Virus record (IMG/VR): IMGVR_UViG_3300009130_001466
Location: 48,802-112,801 of that record
Direction: 5' to 3' (one strand)
Length of the DNA: 64,000 bases
Origin: a virus
This document shows, in pieces, positions 48,623 through 56,818 of the stretch (its first letter is position 1; each line of letters begins with the position of its first letter). The notes under the pieces are model-generated. The model saw only the letters and a list, made by a program, of their open reading frames with translations, did no database searches and was not told the origin of the DNA. The position numbers were made by a program, and so were the translations under genes.

Positions 48623-49114
48623 TTATACTTTATACTTTATAATAAATCCTTTTAGGTTAAATTCTTCTAGGGCTTCTTTAATAATACTCTCTACGATTTT
48701 CCAATCTCCACCTCCTAGTCCACACCCCATTCCGTAGGGAAAACCACAAATTGCATCATCACAGTATCCAGAGAACGTAGTATGGTCATCTAAGCAACGC
48801 CTCAAAGCGTCCCTTAAAGCAAAATAATCAGTCGGAATACCCCAAACACTATCCTCACCCAATCTTTGACCATAGAGATTCACCACCAATTTATAATCTT
48901 TAGAGTCTCCACTTACAAGTGCTTGAGTATAATGCCCCAATCTTTCTTTTCCTTTTGGCACGAAATAATCCTTGTCTGCTTTATGTGCTTGTGGATAACG
49001 CTTACGAATTTGTGATGCGATTCCTGCACCCATAACATTTTCTGTATTAGCTTGATGGAATATCATGTTAATCCCATTTGGGAAGTCTAATAGATTTCCT
49101 TGTATTGTCTGCAT
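48623..49114 (-). CDS. Macro-domain (ADP-ribose-binding) protein
   Basis: 163 residues. IQGNLLDF, then MIFHQANTENVMGAGIASQI (split), RYPQA, LGHYTQA, VVNLYGQ and GFPYGMGCGLGGGDW match the TARG1/Appr-1''-p-processing macro subfamily. It should bind or hydrolyse ADP-ribose derivatives; in phages it could reverse ADP-ribosylation or act against NAD-based defences. Starts after an A/T-rich leader without Shine-Dalgarno. Confidence 0.75.
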   Translation of the reverse strand: MQTIQGNLLDFPNGINMIFHQANTENVMGAGIASQIRKRYPQAHKADKDYFVPKGKERLGHYTQALVSGDSKDYKLVVNLYGQRLGEDSVWGIPTDYFALRDALRRCLDDHTTFSGYCDDAICGFPYGMGCGLGGGDWKIVESIIKEALEEFNLKGFIIKYKV

Positions 49115-49131
49115 ATTTTTTTTAAATTTTT

Positions 49132-49677
49132 TTAAATTGTTGTGGCGATGATTTTTTCTACTGAGTAGTCATACCAATGAGGTTTGTTTGCTTTCCAGTT
49201 TGCTAGGTGAGCCTTGTCAATCTTGTAATACAGTCTATATTGTAAGACAGGGTGCAGATCGCCAAAATTCTTTATCTTGCGACATTCTGAATCTTCTGAT
49301 ATGGCGATGGCAAAATCTTCTTGCTTTCCATCTGGGATATAATCAATCAAAGAAAATAGTTTGGTAATAACGCCTTCGCAAAAATGAGTTTTGTTGTAGC
49401 GTTCTGTATATTCTTTAGCTAAGGATAAACCATGATGACATAACCACTCGAAATTTCCTTTGGTATTACCTGCCCAAATTGAGCTAGGATGATGATGATA
49501 CCCACCCTTGACTGGTGTGCCTTTCTTAGATAGGGGTAAAAGGTGAGTTGGAGTCTTGTGTCGAATCACAGCACAGGATAGACATTGCATGATCTCTGTA
49601 ACCATTTTGACACAATGTTTGTCGTTGTGCCACTTTGCGGCTACTTCGTGATCTGTTGATAAAGCAAAAATGTTCAT
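49132..49677 (-). CDS. Phage protein distantly like pyrimidine-dimer glycosylases
   Basis: 181 residues. Pattern MNIFALSTDHEVAAKWHNDK, HHPSSIWAG, WLCHHGLSLAKEYTERY, and a late KPHWYDY recall a phage family sometimes annotated as pyrimidine dimer DNA glycosylase-like; T4 denV ends in a similar PxWYKYY motif. Catalysis is not established. A class I-like promoter (TTGACA...TATACT, short spacing) lies upstream. Confidence 0.5.
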   Translation of the reverse strand: MNIFALSTDHEVAAKWHNDKHCVKMVTEIMQCLSCAVIRHKTPTHLLPLSKKGTPVKGGYHHHPSSIWAGNTKGNFEWLCHHGLSLAKEYTERYNKTHFCEGVITKLFSLIDYIPDGKQEDFAIAISEDSECRKIKNFGDLHPVLQYRLYYKIDKAHLANWKANKPHWYDYSVEKIIATTI

Positions 49678-49825
49678 AATGTTACAGTATATATGTTAGT
49701 TTGTTTGTCAATAAAAAAGTATCGAGCTTTTATGTAGTTACTCGAAAGGTGATGAAAGTGACCACAGAAGTAATCAAAACTGCGCTACAATACCCCACAA
49801 TGCAAATAGAGTTTTTTTAAATTTT

Positions 49826-50056
49826 TTAAAATTCTATTGATCCGCCATATATGTCAGCAAACTGCATGAAGTCTTCTGCAAGTGATTGGATGCAATTCCA
49901 AGTTTCATCTGGAGGAGAAGTTTCTAAAGCTTCCCAAGCATTATCTAACAGAAAGTTGATAATGTCATCTTCCGACATTTCTTCCCAATTGTTTGGCAAC
50001 GGCTCAGTTAAGAAATGAGACGATGCGTATACATAAGATGCTGTTTTTACTTTCAT
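49826..50056 (-). CDS. Small acidic protein, paralogue of 50580-50939
   Basis: 76 residues. ASSHFLTEPLPNNWEEMS and ALAEDFMQF-like segments match ASSNFLNIEFPDNYGDM and ALAQDLIWFN in the gene at 50580. Unknown function. Confidence 0.55.
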   Translation of the reverse strand: MKVKTASYVYASSHFLTEPLPNNWEEMSEDDIINFLLDNAWEALETSPPDETWNCIQSLAEDFMQFADIYGGSIEF

Positions 50057-50068
50057 AATTTGTTTTTC

Positions 50069-50242
50069 TTAATAATCGGTTGATTCCATAACGGAGCAGA
50101 TTGTAGCTACATAGGTTGTAGAATCATCTAACAACTCTTTGTACGTTAAAATAGCGTCTTCGTAATCTTCAAAGAACTCCCAATGATCTTGAGGCTCTTG
50201 CTCTTTTGTTTTCTGTGTACAGTATGCCACTATATATCCCAT
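50069..50242 (-). CDS. Small acidic protein
   Basis: 57 residues (GYIVAYCTQKTKEQEPQDHW; AILTYKELLDDSTTYV), with a YIVAY-start typical of small phage-host interaction proteins. Unknown. Confidence 0.45.
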   Translation of the reverse strand: MGYIVAYCTQKTKEQEPQDHWEFFEDYEDAILTYKELLDDSTTYVATICSVMESTDY

Positions 50243-50245
50243 AAT

Positions 50246-50521
50246 TTATAAGCTTTCCTTTGGATAAACGATTGTCCAGTTTCCGTTGCCATCAAGACCA
50301 ACGACATTAAAATCAGCAAATTCAATTGCTTCATCTACATCCATGCCATGAGGCTCTTTAGTAAACACTTCAACAATAGCATCGTAATCGTACACCAAAT
50401 ATCCTTTGGTATCAACACCGATAATAGCATCGTTGAGTCCGTCTAGTTTTAAACAATCTTCTGCGATGATGTTTTGCAGTTCGATTGGTAGTTCATCATT
50501 TGTTTTGTTTTCTGTATCCAT
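50246..50521 (-). CDS. Small acidic protein
   Basis: 91 residues, Asp/Glu-rich; VDTKGYLVYDYDAIVEVF and VDEAIEFADFNVVG. Unknown. Three bases upstream of the next gene. Confidence 0.5.
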   Translation of the reverse strand: MDTENKTNDELPIELQNIIAEDCLKLDGLNDAIIGVDTKGYLVYDYDAIVEVFTKEPHGMDVDEAIEFADFNVVGLDGNGNWTIVYPKESL

Positions 50522-50579
50522 GCCGCAATTATAAGGTATAAATCAAATAACGTCAACACAAAAGAGGAATTAATGATGT

Positions 50580-50939
50580 TTAATTCTTGTTAGGATTCTC
50601 TCCACCTTCGCTGTCTTTGCAGGTCAAAAATTCTTCGTAGAACTCAGAGCTTTCTGCCTCAGTTATCAAGTTGGACGCTACCATCCTCTCTAGGTATTCC
50701 TTGGTTACATCTGTCGATTTCGACTCCTCGACGATGCGATTGAACCAAATCAAGTCTTGTGCCAGAGCTTCGATGAGTTCCGCAACAGCCAGAGGATGGC
50801 TATCTTCAAGGAAATACTTTTTGTTCTCGTTAATGAATTGCAACAGCTCTTCTCTATCCATGTCTCCGTAATTATCTGGAAACTCAATGTTGAGAAAATT
50901 AGATGATGCGAGAATGTTTGCTTCAGTTTCGATGTTCAT
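50580..50939 (-). CDS. Acidic protein, paralogue of 49826-50056
   Basis: 119 residues; N-terminal two-thirds match the 76-residue protein downstream, with an added acidic tail ending GGENPNKN. Tandem duplication with divergence. Confidence 0.55.
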   Translation of the reverse strand: MNIETEANILASSNFLNIEFPDNYGDMDREELLQFINENKKYFLEDSHPLAVAELIEALAQDLIWFNRIVEESKSTDVTKEYLERMVASNLITEAESSEFYEEFLTCKDSEGGENPNKN

Positions 50940-50942
50940 GAT

Positions 50943-51113
50943 TTAATGATGTTTAATTCTTGTTAAGATTTTAAGCACTTCTTTTTTGTGTGCTACTTCT
51001 TTTTTGTGCAGAAGGTCATCCATATCCATTGTAGGTAGGAACGCTTGACCTTCGTTTAATTCTAGCCAATTTTTGACTTCTTTAATTTGTTTTTCCACCC
51101 AAGGTATTTTCAT
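50943..51113 (-). CDS. Small charged protein
   Basis: 56 residues (IPWVEKQIKEVKNWLELN ... LHKKEVAHKKEVLKIL). Start overlaps the end of the upstream gene by about 30 bases. Unknown. Confidence 0.4.
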   Translation of the reverse strand: MKIPWVEKQIKEVKNWLELNEGQAFLPTMDMDDLLHKKEVAHKKEVLKILTRIKHH

Positions 51114-51306
51114 AATCTTTTAATTGGATTAGCTCTTGTTTACCTTCAACCTTGACTAGAACTTCATAGTTTTTGCCACTCATTGATTTCATGTGTCTTG
51201 CACAATCTTTCGCCCAAGCTAATGATTGAGGTAGTTTTGTTGAGTAGAAGTTTGAAACACTTTTGCTTTCATCTTCTACTACGACATAATTTGCGTTTAC
51301 TTGCAT
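51082..51306 (-). CDS. Small protein
   Basis: 74 residues (VNANYVVVEDESKSVSNFY; YEVLVKVEGKQELIQL), alpha/beta. Starts after an A/T-rich leader. Unknown. Confidence 0.5.
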   Translation of the reverse strand: MQVNANYVVVEDESKSVSNFYSTKLPQSLAWAKDCARHMKSMSGKNYEVLVKVEGKQELIQLKDYENTLGGKTN

Positions 51307-51400
51307 ATTTTTTTAAATTTTTAAAAATTTTAGATAGGTTGTTTTTTTGTAAGGGGACAGGTAGATGTCTTCGCTACCTGCCCCCAAGCTTTTTGTTTTT

Positions 51401-51598
51401 TTAATCGAGTGCTACTGCATCTACGATGTCTAGGGAGTTTACCATTGGATCAATATTAAAGTGTGTAGATAACACATCTTCAAAAGCTCCCATAGTTGTT
51501 TCTAGCTTTTCAGCTTCGTCTCCTTCTAGGTTGTAAGTGATAATTTCGCTTTTGTTCGACGTTACCGCTTGGATTATGATTTTCTTTAATTTACTCAT
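51401..51598 (-). CDS. Small protein
   Basis: 65 residues, acidic C-terminus (LETTMGAFEDVLSTHFNIDP). Unknown. Confidence 0.5.
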   Translation of the reverse strand: MSKLKKIIIQAVTSNKSEIITYNLEGDEAEKLETTMGAFEDVLSTHFNIDPMVNSLDIVDAVALD

Positions 51599-51649
51599 TT
51601 GGAAAGCTGTGAAGCCAAATTAAAAAGATAATAAAATATATAAATACCA

Positions 51650-52510
51650 CTAATACTGTTCATTTTCGTATTCTTCGTCACTATAATCTTCATTATAATC
51701 GTTATCTTCTTCGGTATTACCATTTGTATAAACCCCATAAAAAGGTTTGGTAATCTCAGCATCGTCTTGAATCTCGATTTCTTCGATGATCTCATACATT
51801 GATACACGGAGCTTTTGGCAATTACAATCTTGAGGAACGCTTACTGCATCAGCAGGATTAAAGCGAACCATGAGAAGCTTGCCGCCACCCGCCCAAGACT
51901 TAGCATAATCGAACGAACCAACGTGCAGACCATGAGAGCAGTTGTTGCGACGATCATCATCAACGCATCGACGCATCACTTCTATAGTGTCACCGACACG
52001 ATTCATAATTTGACCGCGCTCATTGACTTCTCCCTGTAGTACTGTTGTTTGGGTGTTGCCAGACTTTGACCAACCATCAACAGCTACACCCTTGTAGGCA
52101 ATAACATAGCCCTCATCATCAATCGGTAGAGACTTGTAAGATAAGAAGTCATACAGTTCATCGACAGACGACTTGCTTGGGTTGTCTAGCAAATTTTTAA
52201 TAAATTTAATAAAAGGTGCAGACGTTGACATTCCAGACTCAAGCAATTCAAGAAGCTTATCTACAACTGCTCCATGCAAACGCTCGGAGTAATAGTAAAC
52301 TGCTCCATCCTTGATAGACAATTCGCCATCGGAAAATTCCTTAATAGAAGTTTTAATGTCGAGGTAATTGATTGCGGCTTCAAAGTCTGCACTCATTAAC
52401 GCCTTTTTGAATGGCGCGAAGTTTGGCTGACTTGCTGACAGGGTGTAAGGCTTGCCCTCATAAATGAGAGTTGCGCTTTCATCTGACACGATATATGGTA
52501 TATTTTCCAT
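51650..52510 (-). CDS. rIIB: rIIB-like protein
   Basis: 286 residues (T4 rIIB is 312). The C-terminal half has the conserved series FLSYKSLPIDDEGYVIAYKG, VGDTIEVMRRCVDDDRRNNC, SHGLHVGSFDYAKSW, KLLMVRFNPADAVSVPQDCN and LRVSMYEII, with a Glu/Asp/Tyr-rich tail. In T4, rIIA and rIIB protect the infected cell from prophage-encoded exclusion. A class II motif lies 38 bases upstream. Confidence 0.8.
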   Translation of the reverse strand: MENIPYIVSDESATLIYEGKPYTLSASQPNFAPFKKALMSADFEAAINYLDIKTSIKEFSDGELSIKDGAVYYYSERLHGAVVDKLLELLESGMSTSAPFIKFIKNLLDNPSKSSVDELYDFLSYKSLPIDDEGYVIAYKGVAVDGWSKSGNTQTTVLQGEVNERGQIMNRVGDTIEVMRRCVDDDRRNNCSHGLHVGSFDYAKSWAGGGKLLMVRFNPADAVSVPQDCNCQKLRVSMYEIIEEIEIQDDAEITKPFYGVYTNGNTEEDNDYNEDYSDEEYENEQY

Positions 52511-52548
52511 GTTTTTTCTTTAGTTTGGTTTTGGTTTTTACGATTAAA

Positions 52549-52556
52549 TTTACACT
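52549..52556 (-). promoter_or_regulatory. Class II-like promoter motif for rIIB
   Basis: AGTGTAAA on the minus strand, 38 bases before the ATG at 52510, leaving a real leader. Confidence 0.35.
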
Positions 52557-52568
52557 ACTTATAATAAA

Positions 52569-53324
52569 TTACTTGGCACTATTGTCAAGGGTAGAAGCCC
52601 AATACCAACAGTTTGGTTGATTCTTTTTTCTGTTCCAGTATATTGCCCTCGAAATTGCAGGTGATACGTTGTACATATTAGACATATCTATCCAGTGTTG
52701 CTCGATCTCGCGATACTTATCGCTATGCTTTGATTGGTCGTAACCATAAGCTTGAAATAAATGTGTATCAGCGCAAAACACTTGAACATCAAAGGTATAA
52801 ATCATTTCCAAAGCGAAGGACACCTTTGCCATACCTAGTCCGAGAATCTCTTTTACTAGACCATCACGGAAGCTCGCCCAAGACTGATCTTTTTTAAATT
52901 TAAATAAATTTGGATTCTGCCAAAATTTTGTGGCGAACTGACTGATAAATTTAGTGCGGTTGTTATACATACCAACTCCACTTTCGATCAGCTTCTCCTT
53001 TAGCACATCGCAACGATTAAACCATTCGGTAAAGTCTTTGATGGCAAGGTAGCCTCGCATATTCGATTCATAAGAAGTGTGGACTGAACAAAAAGCAAAG
53101 AGCCACTTTTGGAACACTTCCATATCGTTTGTGCATTTTAGTTTTTCCCATACCACGCCATGCTCGATAATTTCATCTTCTGTTATTGACTCAAAGAAAC
53201 GCTCAACGTCTCGCTTGTCGCACTTTTGAACATGGACGCGGTTGCGATCATCCAAGAAGGAAAGTTGTTGTGCCTCTTGTTTTTTAATGTGAGGAAGGAA
53301 GTCTAGTTGGGTTTCTGTTATCAT
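52569..53324 (-). CDS. HhH-GPD-like DNA glycosylase candidate
   Basis: 251 residues from the ATG at 53324, placed by a class I promoter seven bases upstream. LVKEILGLGMAKVSFALEMI, then FDVQVFCADTHLFQAYG, follows the helix-hairpin-helix plus catalytic Asp pattern of HhH-GPD base-excision enzymes (G-x-G-x-AK ... D-T-H). Might remove modified or damaged bases. It lies between rIIA and rIIB genes. Confidence 0.55.
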   Translation of the reverse strand: MITETQLDFLPHIKKQEAQQLSFLDDRNRVHVQKCDKRDVERFFESITEDEIIEHGVVWEKLKCTNDMEVFQKWLFAFCSVHTSYESNMRGYLAIKDFTEWFNRCDVLKEKLIESGVGMYNNRTKFISQFATKFWQNPNLFKFKKDQSWASFRDGLVKEILGLGMAKVSFALEMIYTFDVQVFCADTHLFQAYGYDQSKHSDKYREIEQHWIDMSNMYNVSPAISRAIYWNRKKNQPNCWYWASTLDNSAK

Positions 53325-53331
53325 ATTGCTT

Positions 53332-53359
53332 ACTATAGTGATTTTTGTAGTTATGTCAA
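53332..53359 (-). promoter_or_regulatory. Class I promoter (minus)
   Basis: TTGACA, 16 bases, TATAGT, seven bases to the ATG at 53324. Confidence 0.65.
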
Positions 53360-53426
53360 TGCTTTTTTTGAAAAAATGCCTATCCGTGAAGAAACCACTC
53401 TCCACGGATAGGACTTTCTATGATAA

Positions 53427-55520
53427 CTACCAGTTTTTGACGTAATTGATAACGTCAGATAGATCTTGATCTCCTCGACGCAAGCTTGTGCAGTTGGCAA
53501 GGCGTTTGATTAAAGGATATTTTTCGTTAAACTCTTTCACGGCTTCCTGCTCTTTTGTAATCTTTGGCTTAACTAAATCTAGGTCAGCTAGAACTCTTAA
53601 TTCTCCTTGAGCAGTATGTATATTGCTTCTTTTCCCAAAAACCTTTTTTAAATTTTTAATAATTTGATTAGAGGGCAATTCTTCAGAGGCTTTATCAACA
53701 AGATTAGAAACCGCTTTCCAATCATGCCCAAATTCATTATAAAGGTCGCGGTCTATCGCATTAAAATCAATCTTGTTTTGAATTGAGTTAGATTTTTTAA
53801 TCCAATCAGCATAAACATTTTCAAGTGGAATCCAGTTGGCTTTCTTTTCTACCTTCTTTAAAGCAGAAGAACGAATACCATATACTTCTTTAAAGTCGGG
53901 ATTGATGTCTTTTAATTCACTAATAAATCCCCTAGCTTTAGAAGGGCAATCTGATTCTAAAAACGCACTACCATCAATTTTTTGGAATTTGTTTGCGTAA
54001 TACCGAACGTAATAATACGTTTCGTTATCTGAAAAATCTTCGTTTTTAGCTTCCCAGAAATCGGCTTGCGAGTAATGATACGCATTGCCAAAAGAACCAA
54101 ATAACATCACATCACTACCTGCAAGTGGAGAACCAGATGACTTTTTTTGTGTTGTTTTCTTTGTTATCGTTCGCTCACATTCAGAGAGAAGTTTGACTTT
54201 GGTAGACTTCATCATTTTAAAACGATTGAGTGCATTATTTTTAGCCTCATCTGTTTCTGCGACAAGAACAACAGCCTCTTCGTTGTCAGCTAAGAAAGAC
54301 AAACGATTTGCGAGTGATCGAGGTGATACACCATCATCAATAATAAAAAATTTATCTTTTTTCGGGTAAAACATATCAGAATAAGAATAGCGGGGATTTC
54401 TAAATCCCAATTTACCATTACGATTATAAGAAACATTTGTTACTTTATAATTTTTCTTAAACAATGCAGAACTAACGAATTCGCCGCCAAATTTATTTTC
54501 GTCAAAATCCGCAGATACAGCTTTCTTAGAAAAATGTCTAGCATAAGTAGATATGACTGATAAATGTATTTTGGACGCTTCGTACAGACAATCGCAAGAA
54601 TCAAATTTTAATTTTAGTTGCGCTTTTAGAGCATTTGCGATTTTATCGGAAGCTTCTTTTAGCTTTTCAACAGTTTGATTGTTGTACTCTAAGGATTCAC
54701 GACTATGGTGCAATTTAAACTCACCAATTTCTGCTTTATATACTACCCCACGTACAAAGTTTTCGGGAGCATGATCGGTAACAGGGTACATTATGCCACC
54801 CATCAGAACGTAAGCTTTGTTACACTCTTCATTTTGAGACGAACGCCTCCAGTAATCCGTGTTTTCGTCAGTGAAATAATCAAAGGTGTCACAAGATATT
54901 TCCGCTTCGATATACTCAAAGGAGTCATTTTTAATGTTTAGATTGCCTTGTAGGTATCGAGAGAAATTTTTAAATTTTTTATTAAAATCTTCAATGTGTT
55001 GGTTTTCAATAGGCACTTGTATATAAATACCATTAGGTTCTTCAGAATTTTTCTCAGAGCAAAGGCGGCTTACAACTGTATCATCGTTTTCATCAACACG
55101 GATTGAATAAGATGTTTTAAAACCTTCGTTTACAGATATAACAATAAAAGAATCTGTGTACGATAAAGGAGCAAAACGTCCAATGCCAAAACCTCCAATT
55201 GAGTTGTTGCTACCACGTTTGGTTGATTTGCCATACTTGGTGTATAGACCCATCATATCTTCTTCGCTCAGACCTGTGCCGTAATCACGCACAATAAAGT
55301 TTGGCTCAATTTTTGTAGGTAATTGAATATCTATCTTCTTACCATTACTAACGTCAATAGCATTTGCGACGATCTCACGCATTGTTGCGAGAATAGTGTC
55401 GGAATAATTGTTGCGAAGCAGACTCGCGATATAACGCATATCTTCTGCATCAATAGAGCAAGATGCTGATTTAAGATTTGCGGATTGAGTGATGTTTTTG
55501 GTTTGGTTTGTAATTATCAT
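53427..55520 (-). CDS. rIIA: rIIA-like GHKL ATPase
   Basis: 697 residues (T4 rIIA 725). N-terminal GHKL ATPase: MREIVANAIDVSNG (N box), VRDYGTGLSEEDM (G1), GGFGIGRFAPLSYTD (G2). The long C-terminal part is mixed alpha/beta. In T4 it acts with rIIB at the membrane/nucleoid. Two ATGs are close together; the class I promoter spacing favours the second (55520). Confidence 0.85.
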   Translation of the reverse strand: MIITNQTKNITQSANLKSASCSIDAEDMRYIASLLRNNYSDTILATMREIVANAIDVSNGKKIDIQLPTKIEPNFIVRDYGTGLSEEDMMGLYTKYGKSTKRGSNNSIGGFGIGRFAPLSYTDSFIVISVNEGFKTSYSIRVDENDDTVVSRLCSEKNSEEPNGIYIQVPIENQHIEDFNKKFKNFSRYLQGNLNIKNDSFEYIEAEISCDTFDYFTDENTDYWRRSSQNEECNKAYVLMGGIMYPVTDHAPENFVRGVVYKAEIGEFKLHHSRESLEYNNQTVEKLKEASDKIANALKAQLKLKFDSCDCLYEASKIHLSVISTYARHFSKKAVSADFDENKFGGEFVSSALFKKNYKVTNVSYNRNGKLGFRNPRYSYSDMFYPKKDKFFIIDDGVSPRSLANRLSFLADNEEAVVLVAETDEAKNNALNRFKMMKSTKVKLLSECERTITKKTTQKKSSGSPLAGSDVMLFGSFGNAYHYSQADFWEAKNEDFSDNETYYYVRYYANKFQKIDGSAFLESDCPSKARGFISELKDINPDFKEVYGIRSSALKKVEKKANWIPLENVYADWIKKSNSIQNKIDFNAIDRDLYNEFGHDWKAVSNLVDKASEELPSNQIIKNLKKVFGKRSNIHTAQGELRVLADLDLVKPKITKEQEAVKEFNEKYPLIKRLANCTSLRRGDQDLSDVINYVKNW

Positions 55521-55527
55521 GCTCATT

Positions 55528-55555
55528 AATATGGCATAATTTTATCAAAAGTCAA
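55528..55555 (-). promoter_or_regulatory. Class I promoter of rIIA (minus)
   Basis: TTGACT, 16 bases, CATATT, seven bases to the ATG at 55520. Confidence 0.65.
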
Positions 55556-55570
55556 TACCTAAAACAAAAA

Positions 55571-55597
55571 AAAGTGATCACAATCTGTGACCACTTT
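55571..55597 (-). terminator. Intrinsic terminator of the membrane-protein operon
   Basis: On the minus strand AAAGTGGTCACA-loop-TGTGATCACTTT followed by a long T run. Confidence 0.75.
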
Positions 55598-55626
55598 GTA
55601 AGTCCTTGAAAAAGAACTACTTATGT
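55597..55626 (+). repeat. Stray single hairpin R12 of the composite family
   Basis: TGTAAGTCCTTGA-loop-ACTACTTATG, a diverged copy in the same orientation as the array, although neighbouring genes are on the minus strand. Confidence 0.6.
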
Positions 55627-55637
55627 AAGAAAAAAGT

Positions 55638-55757
55638 TTACTTTTTGCCAATAAGTTTCTTGCCGAAACTGACAACAGACTCAACTACGCCCGTATGCTT
55701 TCTTCCAACAAGTATGCCAACTACAAAGCCAACTAGAAAAATGATAATTGTTTCCAT
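55638..55757 (-). CDS. Small membrane protein
   Basis: 39 residues with one transmembrane helix (IIIFLVGFVVGILVG) and a basic tail. Last of a run of five membrane proteins. Confidence 0.5.
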   Translation of the reverse strand: METIIIFLVGFVVGILVGRKHTGVVESVVSFGKKLIGKK

Positions 55758-55779
55758 GTTTTTTTAAATTTTAAAAATT

Positions 55780-56112
55780 TTACTTTCCACCCTTTTTAGG
55801 AGCGCGTTTCTTGACTGCTTTTTTCGTCGCTGTCTTTTTCTTGGCTTTTTTCTTAGGGGCTTTGCCTCCCTCCCACGCTTCGTTTTTGTTGGGAGTAGTT
55901 GGGTCATCCGCTAGATACTTACCCTTCTTACCTCTAGCTCGCTTTGGCTTACTAGGTGATGATGTTTTATTTGCCTTGTAATAGTTCGGTGACGATTTAC
56001 CTTTTTTAAGTCCGACAATAGTCAGAACGATAATCAACAAGACAATATATGTCGTTGGGCTTGAAACCAAAACTTGAAAAAGAGTTGGTTCGTTAATGAT
56101 TGTTTCTTCCAT
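55780..56112 (-). CDS. Membrane-anchored lysine-rich protein
   Basis: 110 residues: one transmembrane helix (about 20-38, TYIVLLIIVLTIVGL), then a tail that is nearly half Lys/Ala/Pro (KKKAKKKTATKKAVKKRAP). Histone-H1-like tail on a membrane anchor; might tether DNA or bind the negatively charged envelope. Confidence 0.6.
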   Translation of the reverse strand: MEETIINEPTLFQVLVSSPTTYIVLLIIVLTIVGLKKGKSSPNYYKANKTSSPSKPKRARGKKGKYLADDPTTPNKNEAWEGGKAPKKKAKKKTATKKAVKKRAPKKGGK

Positions 56113-56152
56113 AATATATATTTATTTGCGTTTTTTAAAATTTGTGAGCGAT

Positions 56153-56428
56153 TTATTTTTCTTCCGTCTTATGCTTGTCGGAGATATGGCGTTCTTCAAT
56201 TAGAATTTTTAACTTCGTATTAAGTCTAATCATATCTTTGTCGAGGGTTTGCACCTGCTTCTTGAGTTTACCTAATGAAGCCCCTACTTGACCCAATGCA
56301 GGGTTTACTTTTGTAGTAACCCATTTCCAAATGTGCCATACAAAAAATCCTAGTCCGATAATCGCAATTAGCGAAAATCCAAATTTACCGATTACATCAG
56401 CCCAATGTTGAAATTCATGTCCACTCAT
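56153..56428 (-). CDS. Holin-like membrane protein 1
   Basis: 91 residues, one transmembrane helix (about 15-35, FSLIAIIGLGFFVWHIWKWV) and a coiled-coil tail. Same architecture as the next gene, suggesting duplication. Holin or pinholin possible. Confidence 0.45.
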   Translation of the reverse strand: MSGHEFQHWADVIGKFGFSLIAIIGLGFFVWHIWKWVTTKVNPALGQVGASLGKLKKQVQTLDKDMIRLNTKLKILIEERHISDKHKTEEK

Positions 56429-56472
56429 AATGTCTTATTTGCATTATTATAAATCGAAAAGCCGTTTTTCAA

Positions 56473-56757
56473 CTAATCGTCTCTGCAATCTTCTTTTCCT
56501 TCACTTGCGGCGATTCTATTTATATTTGGCTGACAACCAAAAGCACAAGAAAACTGAGCATCAATCTTAACGATGTCATTGTTCATTGTATCTATTTGGT
56601 TTTCTATAGAAAGTAAAGATTTTGCTATACCGCTAATTCTATCAGTTACTTGAGCTAAAAGAAATTTTAAGATGATAAAAAGAAACCAACCAACAGTTAA
56701 AGCGGCTGTGATTGGAACACCTACTCTTTCTATAAAATTTAATATATCTCCTACCAT
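56473..56757 (-). CDS. Holin-like membrane protein 2
   Basis: 94 residues, transmembrane helix (ITAALTVGWFLFIILKFLL) then a coiled coil (LSIENQIDTMNNDIVKID) and a Cys-containing tail. Sister of the 56153 gene. Confidence 0.45.
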   Translation of the reverse strand: MVGDILNFIERVGVPITAALTVGWFLFIILKFLLAQVTDRISGIAKSLLSIENQIDTMNNDIVKIDAQFSCAFGCQPNINRIAASEGKEDCRDD

Positions 56758-56818
56758 AATGCCTTATTTGCGTTTTTTTAAATTAGCGAGCGATTTCGCT
56801 AATATATTTACACATTAT

